Shown here: positions 35,763 through 43,585 of the stretch, one piece after another | Numbering within the stretch: the stretch's first letter is position 1 | How the letters are laid out: every line of letters begins with the position of its first letter | Assembly (NCBI RefSeq): GCF_905397395.1 | Contig: NZ_CAJPVH010000017.1 | Span: forward strand, 35,941 to 99,940 | Length of the DNA stretch: 64,000 bases | Direction: 5' to 3' | Source: Cupriavidus campinensis | Lineage (GTDB): Bacteria; Pseudomonadota; Gammaproteobacteria; Burkholderiales; Burkholderiaceae | Program-made: the position numbers and the translations under genes | The notes under the pieces: generated by a model | What the model was told of the DNA's origin: nothing | The model's database searches: none | What the model saw: only the letters and a program-made list of their open reading frames with translations

Positions 35763-37016
35763 TCAATAGGCTTCCGGCGCGAGCCCGGCGGATTGCCCGT
35801 CATCGCCGCGCCGCTCGGCCCGCACGGCCAGCAGCGCGATGCCCAGCGCGGCCAGCGGCGCCAGCGCCGCGATCCACGGCAGCGCAGTCAGGCCCGGGCC
35901 ATGGTCGACCACCACGCCGCCGAGCCACGCGCCAATGCCGTTGCCGAGGTTGAACGCGGCGATATTGAAGCTCGACGCCAGGTTCTGCCCCGCGCCGTGG
36001 GCGTGGCGCAGCACGCGCAGTTGCAGCGGGGAGACCGTGGTGAACGCGGCCACGCCCAGCACGCCGACGAACGCCACCACGGCCACCGGCTGGTGGAGCG
36101 CCAGCGTCATTGCCGCCAGCACCACCGTCAGCGCCGCCAGCGACCCGAGCAGCGCGCCCGTGGGACGCCGGTCCGCCATGCGTCCGCCGAGGATATTGCC
36201 GATGATCATGCCGCCGCCAAACAGCAGCAGGATCGGCGATACCGCCGCCTCGCCATAGCCCGAGACCCGGGTCAGCAGCGGCTGCACGTAAGTAATCACC
36301 GCGAAGATGCCGACCGATTGCAGCACCGTCATCAGCAGGCCGAGCAGCACCTGCGGGCGGGCGATGGTGCGCAGTTCGTCAGCGAGGCGGGCCGGCGCGG
36401 TGTCGTCGCGGCTGCGCTGCACCAGCAGGGCGATCACTGCCAGCGAAGCCAGGCCGACGACGGTCATCGCCCAGAACGTGCTGCGCCAGCCGAAATGCAG
36501 GCCGAGCCAGGCGCCGGCGGGCATGCCGAGCAGCGTGGCCAGCGTGAGGCCGGAGAACATCACCGAGATGGCCGAGGCGCGGCGGTTGGCGGGCACCAGG
36601 CCGGTGGCCACCACGGCGCCTACGCCGAAGAAGGTACCGTGGGTGAGCGAGGTCACCACGCGCGCAATCATCAGCGTGGTGTAGTCGGGCGCCAGCGCGC
36701 AGGCGGCATTGCCGATGGTGTAGATCGCCATCAGTACCAGCAGCACAGCCTTGCGCGGCATGCGGCGGGTGAGCAGGGTGAGGATCGGCGCCCCGGCGAA
36801 CACGCCGAGCGCGTAGCCGGAGACGAGCATGCCGGCGGCGGCAATCGTCACGCCAAGGTCCGCCGAGACCTGGAGCAGCAGTCCCATGATGACGAATTCG
36901 GCACATCCGATGCCGAACGAGCCGGCGGTCAAGGCATACAGCGCCACGGGCATCCGCGAGGACGGGCCGGGGGCGGGGGTGGGGGTGGAAGGGGAGGAAG
37001 GGAGGGGCGCGGCCAT
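35763..37016 (-). CDS. MFS exporter, AraJ/YdhP-like
   Basis: The 417-residue protein has 12 membrane helices of the drug/sugar-efflux MFS type (LYALTAGSFGIGCAEFVIMG, LTRRMPRKAVLLVLM with the loop 2-3 motif, and GGGMIIGNILGGRMADR). It is likely a proton-driven exporter, substrate unknown. It is divergent from a LysR regulator with a palindrome between them. The ATG at 37016 was chosen because the upstream TTG at 37094 lacks a site; the first 22 residues are Pro/Ser-rich. It is not part of the nar system. Confidence 0.88.
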   Translation of the reverse strand: MAAPLPSSPSTPTPAPGPSSRMPVALYALTAGSFGIGCAEFVIMGLLLQVSADLGVTIAAAGMLVSGYALGVFAGAPILTLLTRRMPRKAVLLVLMAIYTIGNAACALAPDYTTLMIARVVTSLTHGTFFGVGAVVATGLVPANRRASAISVMFSGLTLATLLGMPAGAWLGLHFGWRSTFWAMTVVGLASLAVIALLVQRSRDDTAPARLADELRTIARPQVLLGLLMTVLQSVGIFAVITYVQPLLTRVSGYGEAAVSPILLLFGGGMIIGNILGGRMADRRPTGALLGSLAALTVVLAAMTLALHQPVAVVAFVGVLGVAAFTTVSPLQLRVLRHAHGAGQNLASSFNIAAFNLGNGIGAWLGGVVVDHGPGLTALPWIAALAPLAALGIALLAVRAERRGDDGQSAGLAPEAY

Positions 37017-37109
37017 GGTGGGGAGTGGGGACAGTGGGGACGGATTTCGGAAGGCGCCAGTGTCGGCCTTTCGCAGCTTCTGAAAAACGGGCAAGATCCA
37101 GAATCAGTT

Positions 37110-37124
37110 TCAAGAAATTCTTGA
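37110..37124. promoter_or_regulatory. LysR-type operator candidate (TCAAGAA-A-TTCTTGA)
   Basis: A perfect 15-base palindrome of T-N11-A type ends 15 bp before the LysR start and 94 bp before the MFS start. LysR proteins bind such boxes at divergent promoters. Confidence 0.6.
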
Positions 37125-37139
37125 GAATCGGATGGGATC

Positions 37140-38075
37140 ATGGACCGGATTGGTGACATCGGCTTGTTTCTGCGCGTGCTGGATCTCGGCTCGATCAGCG
37201 CGGCGGCGCGCAGCCTCGACCTCTCGGTGGCCGTGGCCAGCCAGCGGCTGCAACGGCTGGAGCGCGACCTTGGCGTGCGCCTCTTGCATCGCACGACCCG
37301 GCGGCTGCACGCCACCCCGGAGGGCGCGGTGCTGGCTGAGCAGGGCCGCGTGCTGGTGGAGGACCTGGAGGCGCTCTCCGGCTCGCTGCGGCAGGCGGGT
37401 GCCGGCGTGACCGGGGTGCTGCGCGTCACCACCTCGGCCTCGTTCGGGCGGCAATATCTGTCGCCGCTGCTGCCGGCGTTCCTGCGCGCCCATCCCGGCG
37501 TGCGCCTCAGCATCAGCCTGACCGACCATGTGCTCGATCTGGTCAGCAGCGGCTTCGACCTCGCCATCCGCATTGGCGCGCTGGCAGATTCCACGCTGGT
37601 GGCGCGCAAGCTGGCGGACAACCAGCGCCTGCTGTGCGCCTCGCCCGACTACCTCGCGCAGCATGGCTGGCCGCAGACGCCGCAGGACCTCGCCCATCAT
37701 CAATGCCTGATCCTGGTGGGCAGCCAGGGGCGGTCCGATGTCTGGCGGCTGGGCGATGGGGCCGGCGGCGAGGTGGCCGTGCGCGTGCAGGGCCGGGTGG
37801 AGGCCAATACGGGGGAGTTGCTGGCCGATGCGGCGCTCGCCGGGTTTGGCATCGCCATGCATTCGGTCTGGCATGTCAGCGCGGACCTGCGGGCCGGCCG
37901 GCTGGTGCCGGTGCTGCCCGACTACCCTCTGGCGGACAGCGGCATCTACGCGGTGATGCCGCAGCGCCGGCTGGTGCCGCCGCGCGTGCGGGCCTTTGTG
38001 GATTTCCTCGCCGAACAGTGGGGCGAAGCCCCGCCCGGGGGAGCCGGCTGGGTCGATGGCACGCCCGCCGGGTGA
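37140..38075 (+). CDS. LysR-family transcriptional regulator
   Basis: The 311-residue protein has an N-terminal HTH (GSISAAARSLDLSVAVASQRLQ) and a substrate-binding domain (VTGVLRVTTSASFGRQYLSP onwards, NTGELLADAALAGFGIAMHS). It is close to the CrgA-type/AaeR group. The ATG at 37140 is 15 bp from a 15-base palindrome. It likely controls the divergent exporter and itself; the effector is unknown. Confidence 0.93.
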   Translation: MDRIGDIGLFLRVLDLGSISAAARSLDLSVAVASQRLQRLERDLGVRLLHRTTRRLHATPEGAVLAEQGRVLVEDLEALSGSLRQAGAGVTGVLRVTTSASFGRQYLSPLLPAFLRAHPGVRLSISLTDHVLDLVSSGFDLAIRIGALADSTLVARKLADNQRLLCASPDYLAQHGWPQTPQDLAHHQCLILVGSQGRSDVWRLGDGAGGEVAVRVQGRVEANTGELLADAALAGFGIAMHSVWHVSADLRAGRLVPVLPDYPLADSGIYAVMPQRRLVPPRVRAFVDFLAEQWGEAPPGGAGWVDGTPAG

Positions 38076-38156
38076 TGGTCACGAGACAAACTGCTTAAAT
38101 TTTGAGCAGTCCGGTGGGGTAACGCACAGACGCGGCCCCGGGGGCGCGACGCCACA

Positions 38157-38183
38157 GGATATCCACAGAATCTGTGGATATCC
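38157..38183. repeat. 27-bp near-perfect palindrome with two DnaA-box-like halves
   Basis: Arms of 13 bases (GGATATCCACAGA and TCTGTGGATATCC) pair around one base. Each arm has ATATCCACA, eight of nine matches to the DnaA box TTATCCACA. It lies between the LysR and lipoprotein genes, 89 bp before the lipoprotein start. It may be a DnaA site, a transcript hairpin, or an operator. Confidence 0.5.
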
Positions 38184-38271
38184 TCAACGTGGCCCAGGCA
38201 ACGCCCAAAGATGGTCGCCTACGGCTATGCTGTGCCACCATCCTCGGTCAACTGTCAGCTTCGTGCTTCCT

Positions 38272-38880
38272 ATGCGCAAGATCCGGCTTGTTGCGGCAAG
38301 GGTTTTCCCGATTTTCCTCGTGCTCATGGCCGGCGCCGGCCTGTCCGGCTGCGTGGCGCAGTACCGCGTGCCCTCGGACGCGCCCTATGCCAGCGTGCGG
38401 CTGCTGACCAACACCGACGAGAACACCACCTTCAGCGTGGTGGACCCGGCCAGGTGTCCGACCCCGGCCCGGCCGCTGGTACTGGCGGGCATGGGCAAGC
38501 AACTCGCCGCGATGGGGCGCGACCGGGGGCTGGGCATGGCCGGGGGCTCCCCCGAGCCGCCTGCGCAGACGCGCGAGCGCAAGGTGGCAGTCGGCAAACG
38601 GGTGTTTGTCGCGGTGACGTCAATGGCGGCGCCGCCTGCCGACGCCGTGCGCTGCGCGGCCGGGGTGTCATTCATTCCGCAGTCGGGCGCGCAATATGAA
38701 ATCCGCTATACGCGCGATGAAGCGGCGAGCCAATGCGCGGCGCGCGTGCTGCGCCTGCTGCCGCGGCCCGATGGCGGGGCCAATCTGGTGCAGGAAGCCA
38801 GCCAGCAGGGTTTCCGGGCGTTGCGAAAGGAGTTGGTTTGCGACGCGCCGGGCGTTGAGCCGGCGCGCGCAGGGCAATAA
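38272..38880 (+). CDS. Predicted lipoprotein
   Basis: The 202-residue product has a lipoprotein signal: basic MRKIRLVAARVF, a hydrophobic stretch, and lipobox LSGC with Cys27 as the lipid-anchor site. After it, no known domain is seen; four more Cys (ARCPTPAR, VRCAAG, SQCAARVL, LVCDAP) may form two disulfides in the periplasm. Most residues after the signal are compatible with a small beta-rich protein. Upstream ribosome binding site is weak. I cannot assign a function. The upstream palindrome at 38157 may affect its expression. Confidence 0.78.
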   Translation: MRKIRLVAARVFPIFLVLMAGAGLSGCVAQYRVPSDAPYASVRLLTNTDENTTFSVVDPARCPTPARPLVLAGMGKQLAAMGRDRGLGMAGGSPEPPAQTRERKVAVGKRVFVAVTSMAAPPADAVRCAAGVSFIPQSGAQYEIRYTRDEAASQCAARVLRLLPRPDGGANLVQEASQQGFRALRKELVCDAPGVEPARAGQ

Positions 38881-38929
38881 GCGCGAGTGCTTATCGGGTG
38901 AGACGGTGGGCCGGACTCAGCCTGATCGG

Positions 38930-38993
38930 ACTCAGGCCTGTTCGAACTCAGGCCTGTTCGAACTCAGGCCTGTTCGAACTCAGGCCTGTTCGA
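38930..38993. repeat. Four perfect 16-bp tandem repeats at the end of the H-NS-like gene
   Basis: ACTCAGGCCTGTTCGA occurs four times without gap (38930, 38946, 38962, 38978); a degenerate fifth copy precedes it. The last copy contains the TGA stop and final codons of the H-NS-like gene, so the extra copies lie in its 3' untranslated region. Each copy has the 8-base palindrome CAGGCCTG. Copy number may vary between strains. Confidence 0.95.
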
Positions 38994-39297
38994 TCAGGAA
39001 GCGCTCGGGGCGCTTGCCCAGCCATGCCGGGGCACGGCCACGGCCAGACCAGGTCTTGCCGGTTTTCGGGTCCAGGTATTTCGGGGGCAGCGCCGCAGTC
39101 TTGCGTGCCGCGCCGGCACCGCTGCCAGCGGGACGACCACGACGGCGCTTCGGCGCAATATCGTCGACCGTGAGGTCGTAATCGGCCATCAATTGGCGAA
39201 TCTGCGCTACCACGCCCGAGACTTCATTGGCGCGTACTTCGCTGAGTTTGGCTTCCAGTGCTTCTTTTTCAGCCAGCAGTTGCTTGTAAGTCGGCAT
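38980..39297 (-). CDS. H-NS-like nucleoid-associated protein
   Basis: The 105-residue protein has an N-terminal coiled coil (YKQLLAEKEALEAKLSEVRA) for oligomerisation, and a C-terminal DNA-binding segment KYLDPKTGKTWSGRGRAPAWL typical for the H-NS/BpH3 group of beta-proteobacteria. A basic RGRPAGSG linker lies between, an AT-hook-like motif. Such proteins silence AT-rich, often horizontally acquired DNA. The upstream region (39298-39600) is the most AT-rich part of the window, which suggests autoregulation. The stop lies in a 16-bp tandem repeat. Confidence 0.93.
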   Translation of the reverse strand: MPTYKQLLAEKEALEAKLSEVRANEVSGVVAQIRQLMADYDLTVDDIAPKRRRGRPAGSGAGAARKTAALPPKYLDPKTGKTWSGRGRAPAWLGKRPERFLIEQA

Positions 39298-39596
39298 TTT
39301 GGATCCCCGTTCAGATTGTTGTTCGCGGCATGTTACAGGACATTGCTTGCGATTTGTCGTTCAAGTCGTCCCAAAAATATTACAAAAGATAAACGGATTT
39401 TCCTAATAAAAAACGTTTGTTCCAGATGTGGGATCTGAATCGGACTACGCAAGTGTGCATTTTCGTATTTGACTGATTTCAATGCCGGCGCATTTCGGAG
39501 AATCCCTAGCAATGTCGAAATCGCGGAACGAGAATTGCCGCGCGTGACAGGCGCCGCGCAGGATTGGCGGCACTGATATTTTTGGCGACTTGGCAG
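39298..39596. other. AT-rich control region upstream of the H-NS-like gene
   Basis: No gene is seen. From about 39340 to 39520 the sequence is clearly richer in A and T than its surroundings, with runs such as AAAAATATT and TAATAAAAAACG. It lies directly upstream of the H-NS-like gene and could be bound by that protein. The DNA may be of foreign origin or a purposely flexible promoter. Confidence 0.5.
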
Positions 39597-39630
39597 AAAA
39601 AAACCCCCGGAGGGAAAGACTCCGGGGGTT
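39597..39630 (-). terminator. Rho-independent terminator of the purine permease gene
   Basis: An 11-bp stem (AACCCCCGGAG with CTCCGGGGGTT) around a 7-base loop is followed on the minus strand by seven T residues (A tract at 39597-39603 on the plus strand). It lies 66 bp after the permease stop and suits that strand. Confidence 0.9.
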
Positions 39631-39696
39631 GCGAATTCCACTGGTTACCCAGGGTGGTACCGCACACATCGTTGGCCGACGGGGGTCGGACATTTC

Positions 39697-41097
39697 TTAG
39701 ATTGCCCAGCCTCCGGCATAGAAGGCGGCCAGCGCCACGGCAATGGCCACCGTGCCGATATTGAGCTTGCGCCATTCACCGGAGACGAGTCGGCCAATCA
39801 CCAGCGTGCAGAAACCGAGCATGATGCCGGTGACGATATTGCAGGTCAGCACGATAAAGACCGCGCAAACCAGACCGGCCATGGCGTCGACCAGATCGTC
39901 CATATGCAGGCGGCTCACGCTCGACAGCATCAGCAGGCCCACGTACATCAGCGCGGGTGCCGTGGCGTACGACGGCACCAGCCCGGCCAGTGGCGAGAAG
40001 AACATCACGGCCAGGAACAGCACGCCGACGGTGACCGCCGCGAGCCCGGTGCGCGCGCCGGCGGCCACGCCCACGGTGGACTCGATATAGGCCGCCGCCG
40101 GGGCGCCGCCGAACATCGCCGAGAAGATCGAGCTGACCGAGTCGGCGGTCAGGGCCCGGCCGCCGTTATGGATGCGGCCGGTGGCGTCGAGCTGGTTGGC
40201 CTGCCCGGCCACGGCGCGGATGGTGCCGGTGGCGTCGAACACGGCGGTCATCACCAGCGCCAGCACGCTGGGCAGCACGGCGGCGGACAGCGCGCCCCGG
40301 ATGTCCATGGCACCGATCAGCGAGGCATGGCCGGGGGCCGAGAGGCTCGGCAGGGCGAACACGCCGGTGTACTTCACGGCCGGGTCGAAGGCCAGGCCCA
40401 GCGCCGAGATGGCGATGATCACCAGCAGGATGCCGCCCGGCACGCGGCGGCGCTCCAGGCCGAAGATCGCCGCCAGCCCGAGCACCGACATCACCACCGG
40501 GAAGGCGGTGATGTGGCCCAGTTGCACGGGCAGGCCGGCGCCGGGGTTCTTGACCACCAGGCCGACCTCGTTCGAGGCAATCAGCAATAGGAAAAGTCCG
40601 ATACCGATTCCCGCGCCATGGGCCACGCCGGCCGGCAGGTTGCGCAAGATCCAGGATCGCACGCCGGTGACCGAGATCGCCGTGAAGACCACGCCCATCA
40701 GGAACACGGCGCCGAGCGCCACCTCGGGCGAGAGCTTCTGCCCGAGTACCAGGCCGAAGGCCATGAAGGCGGTGAGCGAGATGGCGCAGCCAATGGCGAT
40801 GGGCAGCCGGGCCCAGAGCCCCATCAGCAGCGAGCCGAACGCCGTGGTCAGGCACACGGCCACGAACACCGCGCTGGTGTCGAAGCCGGCCTTGCCGAGC
40901 ATGCCCGGCACCACGAACACGGCATAGACCATCGCCATGAAAGTGGTGGTACCGGCCACCACCTCGCGGCGCTGCGTGCTGCCGCGCGCGCTGATCTGGA
41001 AGTACTCGTCGATTTTTCCCGCGCTGCCGGTGCGCGTGCCCTGCGCGTGCGCTGCGTCATCCACGTCCGTGACGGACGGATACGGCTGTTCGATCAT
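39697..41097 (-). CDS. NCS2-family purine permease, AzgA-like
   Basis: The 466-residue membrane protein belongs to the AzgA/GhxP/PurP branch: [54 protein letters not shown], and [21 protein letters not shown] with the substrate loop, plus [13 protein letters not shown]. It imports hypoxanthine, guanine or adenine with protons. The ATG at 41097 starts after CTTG-poor sequence and ribosome binding AGGAGGC on the minus strand. The upstream 500 bp include strong alternative hairpins (41417-41479). Specificity among purines cannot be read from sequence. Confidence 0.92.
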   Translation of the reverse strand: MIEQPYPSVTDVDDAAHAQGTRTGSAGKIDEYFQISARGSTQRREVVAGTTTFMAMVYAVFVVPGMLGKAGFDTSAVFVAVCLTTAFGSLLMGLWARLPIAIGCAISLTAFMAFGLVLGQKLSPEVALGAVFLMGVVFTAISVTGVRSWILRNLPAGVAHGAGIGIGLFLLLIASNEVGLVVKNPGAGLPVQLGHITAFPVVMSVLGLAAIFGLERRRVPGGILLVIIAISALGLAFDPAVKYTGVFALPSLSAPGHASLIGAMDIRGALSAAVLPSVLALVMTAVFDATGTIRAVAGQANQLDATGRIHNGGRALTADSVSSIFSAMFGGAPAAAYIESTVGVAAGARTGLAAVTVGVLFLAVMFFSPLAGLVPSYATAPALMYVGLLMLSSVSRLHMDDLVDAMAGLVCAVFIVLTCNIVTGIMLGFCTLVIGRLVSGEWRKLNIGTVAIAVALAAFYAGGWAI

Positions 41098-41607
41098 GAT
41101 GGTCTGCCTCCTTGCAGGGGCGCCGCGCCGGTCCGCGTACGGGTCCGGCGTCAGCTTGTCTCACGTGGTTCTGGGTGCGAGGGCGGAGGTCCCGGTGGCA
41201 TCGGTGCGCGGGGTGCGGGCGTCTCTTTCCTCGGTGTCCGGCCCGGGGGGGCCGGTGGCCGGTCGGCTGCCTCTGGCGGGCAGGATCCGGCGAGGCTCAA
41301 CGGTAGGGGAGGGCTGCGCCGCTTTCATCATCGGGGCGCGATGCGGAACATGCGGGGCGCCGAATATCCACGGGTTTGCGGTGCTTCCGGAGGCTCAGGG
41401 ATTTCCCTCGGTGGGCGGCCGGACGGGGTTTCCGGCCATGCGACCGGCCCCGCAAGGTAGGTTCCGGTCACATGGCCGGGGCCTGCCGCGGGAAAGCTGG
41501 CCGGATCGCTAAAGGTCCCGGCGGCGGCGCCGATAGACCTTTGGCAACACCTGTCCATTTACCCATAAGTCACCCCGGCCACCCCAGCCAGCAGCGGAGC
41601 AAGCACG
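41098..41607. other. Long non-coding region between purine permease and cheV
   Basis: These 510 bases hold no convincing gene. They are GC-rich and contain two overlapping hairpins (41417-41479). The region includes promoters of both divergent genes; the length suggests a long 5' leader of the permease transcript. Confidence 0.55.
41417..41479 (-). promoter_or_regulatory. Overlapping alternative hairpins, possible RNA switch upstream of the permease
   Basis: Plus-strand arms at 41432-41447 and 41464-41479 match over 15 of 16 bases; the one mismatch becomes a G-U wobble in minus-strand RNA, giving a 16-bp stem with a 16-base loop. A second 7-bp stem (41417-41423 with 41431-41437) shares bases with the first, so both cannot form fully at once. 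It lies about 320-380 bp upstream of the permease start. A riboswitch-like or attenuation role is inference; I recognise no known class. Confidence 0.5.
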
Positions 41608-42570
41608 ATGACCAGCGCGATGAGAGACATTGACGAGCGCACGAACCTGACCAACAACAATCAGTTCGAACTGCTGTTGTTCCGACTTGGCGACGCGGCG
41701 AACAGCGGGCAATCCGAACTGTTCGGCATCAACGTGTTCAAGGTCCGCGAAATCCTGGTGATGCCCTCCGTGACCACCGTGGTGGGCGCCGAGCCGTCCA
41801 TCCTCGGCATGGCCGACATCCGTGGCCAGGTGATTCCCGTGATCGACCTGCCGCGCCTGCTGGAGTGCCAGCCGAAATCCGGCCTGAACATCATGCTGGT
41901 GACCGAGTACGCGCGCTCCACGCAGGGCTTTGCCGTGGAAGCCGTGGAAGAAATCGTGCGCCTGGACTGGAGCCAGGTGATCTCGGCCGAGACCAGCGTC
42001 AAGGGCGGGCTGGTGACCAGCATCGCCAAGCTCGATGCCGGCGGCGAGAACCCGCGCCTGGTGCAGGTGCTCGATGTGGAGCAGATCCTGCGCGATGTGC
42101 TGCCCACCCGCCAGCCGGACGTGGACCCGGCCACCGTGGGCCCGGCGCTGAACCTGCGCCCCGGCACCAAGGTGCTGGCCGCCGATGACTCGGCGCTGGC
42201 GCGCGGCCTGATCGAGAACGGCCTGAAGGCGATGGGCGTGCAGGTGGTGATGACCAAGACGGGCCAGGAGGCGTGGGAGATGCTGGGCAGCATCGCCGAC
42301 CTCGCCGCCACCCAGGGCAAGACCATCCGCGACGAGATCGCGCTGGTGCTGACCGACCTGGAAATGCCCGAGATGGACGGCTTCACGCTCACGCGCAAGA
42401 TCAAGGGCGACGCGCGGCTCAAGTCCCTGCCCGTGGTCATCCACTCCTCGCTCTCCGGCGAGGCCAGCGAGGAGCACGTGCGCAAGGTTGGCGCCGATGC
42501 CTATGTGTCGAAATTCCTGGCGAAGGATCTTGCGGACACCATCCGTGGCGTGATGGCGCGCCATCCGTAA
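41608..42570 (+). CDS. cheV: Chemotaxis coupling protein CheV
   Basis: The 320-residue protein has an N-terminal CheW domain (ELFGINVFKVREILVMPSVT, ILGMADIRGQVIPVIDLPRL) and a C-terminal receiver domain (TKVLAADDSALARGLIENGL, VLTDLEMPEMDGFTL with acceptor Asp). This is the CheV architecture, which couples receptors to CheA and is tuned by phosphorylation. No other chemotaxis or flagellar gene is nearby. GCGGAG precedes the ATG at 41608. Confidence 0.96.
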   Translation: MTSAMRDIDERTNLTNNNQFELLLFRLGDAANSGQSELFGINVFKVREILVMPSVTTVVGAEPSILGMADIRGQVIPVIDLPRLLECQPKSGLNIMLVTEYARSTQGFAVEAVEEIVRLDWSQVISAETSVKGGLVTSIAKLDAGGENPRLVQVLDVEQILRDVLPTRQPDVDPATVGPALNLRPGTKVLAADDSALARGLIENGLKAMGVQVVMTKTGQEAWEMLGSIADLAATQGKTIRDEIALVLTDLEMPEMDGFTLTRKIKGDARLKSLPVVIHSSLSGEASEEHVRKVGADAYVSKFLAKDLADTIRGVMARHP

Positions 42571-42581
42571 ACGCATCTTTT

Positions 42582-42607
42582 CCCCTCGCCCGCAGACGGG
42601 AGAGGGG
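42582..42607. repeat. Palindromic CCCTC-GCCCGC hairpin, REP-like or terminator
   Basis: CCCCTC pairs with GAGGGG, and an imperfect inner stem (GCCC/GGGA) lies around GCAGAC. It starts 11 bp after cheV. The sequence resembles a palindromic element common between genes in GC-rich proteobacteria; it may end transcription of cheV. Confidence 0.5.
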
Positions 42608-42702
42608 AGCACAGCATCCCTGTCCGAAACCAGTTGCATAAAAATCGGGCAGTCCAGCTCTTTCCAATGCTGGCGCGGGTTTGCGGGTCGCGGGGTGGGA
42701 GA

Positions 42703-42725
42703 TTATCCACTGGAACTGTGGATAG
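42703..42725. repeat. Inverted DnaA-box-like pair (TTATCCAC ... GTGGATA)
   Basis: TTATCCACT (eight of nine matches to TTATCCACA) faces TGTGGATAG (eight of nine on the reverse strand) with five bases between. The spacer lies between cheV and the peroxiredoxin gene. A similar pair is at 38157-38183. Confidence 0.4.
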
Positions 42726-42780
42726 CTCCCGTTCGCATTTGGCCCCCCCGCCGACCCCGCTTCCCTGGGCTTCCCGATGT

Positions 42781-43434
42781 TTACTTCGGCTGCGCCACCG
42801 TACGCAGGTACGGCTTCAGCGTCTTGAAGCCCTGTGGATATTTCTTCTTCGCATCGTCGTCCGAGACCGAGGTCGGGATGATCACGTCCTCGCCCGGTTT
42901 CCAGTTGACGGGCGTGGCCACGGTGTGCTTTGCGTTGAGCTGGAGCGAGTCCAGCAGGCGCAGCACCTCGTCGAAGTTGCGGCCCGCGCTCATCGGATAG
43001 ACCAGCATGGCCTTGACCTTCTTGTCCGGGCCGATCATGAACACCGAGCGGATCGTGGCGTTGTCCACGGCGGTGCGCTTGCCGCCGCTGGCCTCGGGGT
43101 GAATCATGTCGTACAGCTTGGCCACGTGCAGGTCCGCGTCGCCGATCATCGGATAGTTGACCGCGCTGCCCTGGGTCTCCTCGATGTCCTTGGCCCAGCG
43201 CTGGTGGTCGTCCACGGGGTCGATGGACAGGCCGATGATCTTGGTATTGCGCTTGTCGAACTCCGGCTTGAGCTTGGCCATGTAGCCCAGCTCGGTCGTG
43301 CAGACCGGGGTGAAGTCCTTCGGATGCGAGAACAGGATCGCCCAGCTGTCACCCATCCATTCGTGAAAGCGAATCTTGCCTTCGGTGGTATCGGCGGTGA
43401 AGTCGGGCGCTTCCTCGCCTAGTCGAATTGCCAT
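42781..43434 (-). CDS. 1-Cys peroxiredoxin (Prx6 type)
   Basis: The 217-residue enzyme has the peroxidatic Cys45 in FTPVCTTELG and the long C-terminal arm typical for the Prx6 group (VVTP-like TVATPVNWKPGEDVIIP, and FKTLKPYLR at the end). No second (resolving) Cys is present. It reduces peroxides with an outside thiol. The ATG at 43434 has AAGGAG upstream. It stands alone between cheV and the 2-oxoacid dehydrogenase operon. Confidence 0.95.
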   Translation of the reverse strand: MAIRLGEEAPDFTADTTEGKIRFHEWMGDSWAILFSHPKDFTPVCTTELGYMAKLKPEFDKRNTKIIGLSIDPVDDHQRWAKDIEETQGSAVNYPMIGDADLHVAKLYDMIHPEASGGKRTAVDNATIRSVFMIGPDKKVKAMLVYPMSAGRNFDEVLRLLDSLQLNAKHTVATPVNWKPGEDVIIPTSVSDDDAKKKYPQGFKTLKPYLRTVAQPK

Positions 43435-43585
43435 GTCGCACTCCTTGTCTCTGTCAGGGCCAGGTGGATGATTGGGCTGCCGGCGTCGCCGGGGAACTCC
43501 AGTATAGGAATTGCGCAGTGAAAAAACTCCCCCGCTGCGTGTCGTTCGCGCGTCACATTCAGGGTGGGCGGAGGAACGGCTGGGG

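Noticed and set aside
35606..35770. FNR box upstream of narK1 (TTGATCCGCCCGCC near 35766)
   Set aside because: Only the left half fits and it lies at the very end of the MFS gene, far from a usual promoter position.
39333..39641. A 102-codon open frame in the AT-rich region
   Set aside because: It runs through the permease terminator and has no ribosome binding site or recognisable motif.
41098..41607. Small genes in the purine-permease/cheV spacer
   Set aside because: Several short open frames exist on both strands, but none has a ribosome binding site, and they cross the hairpins.
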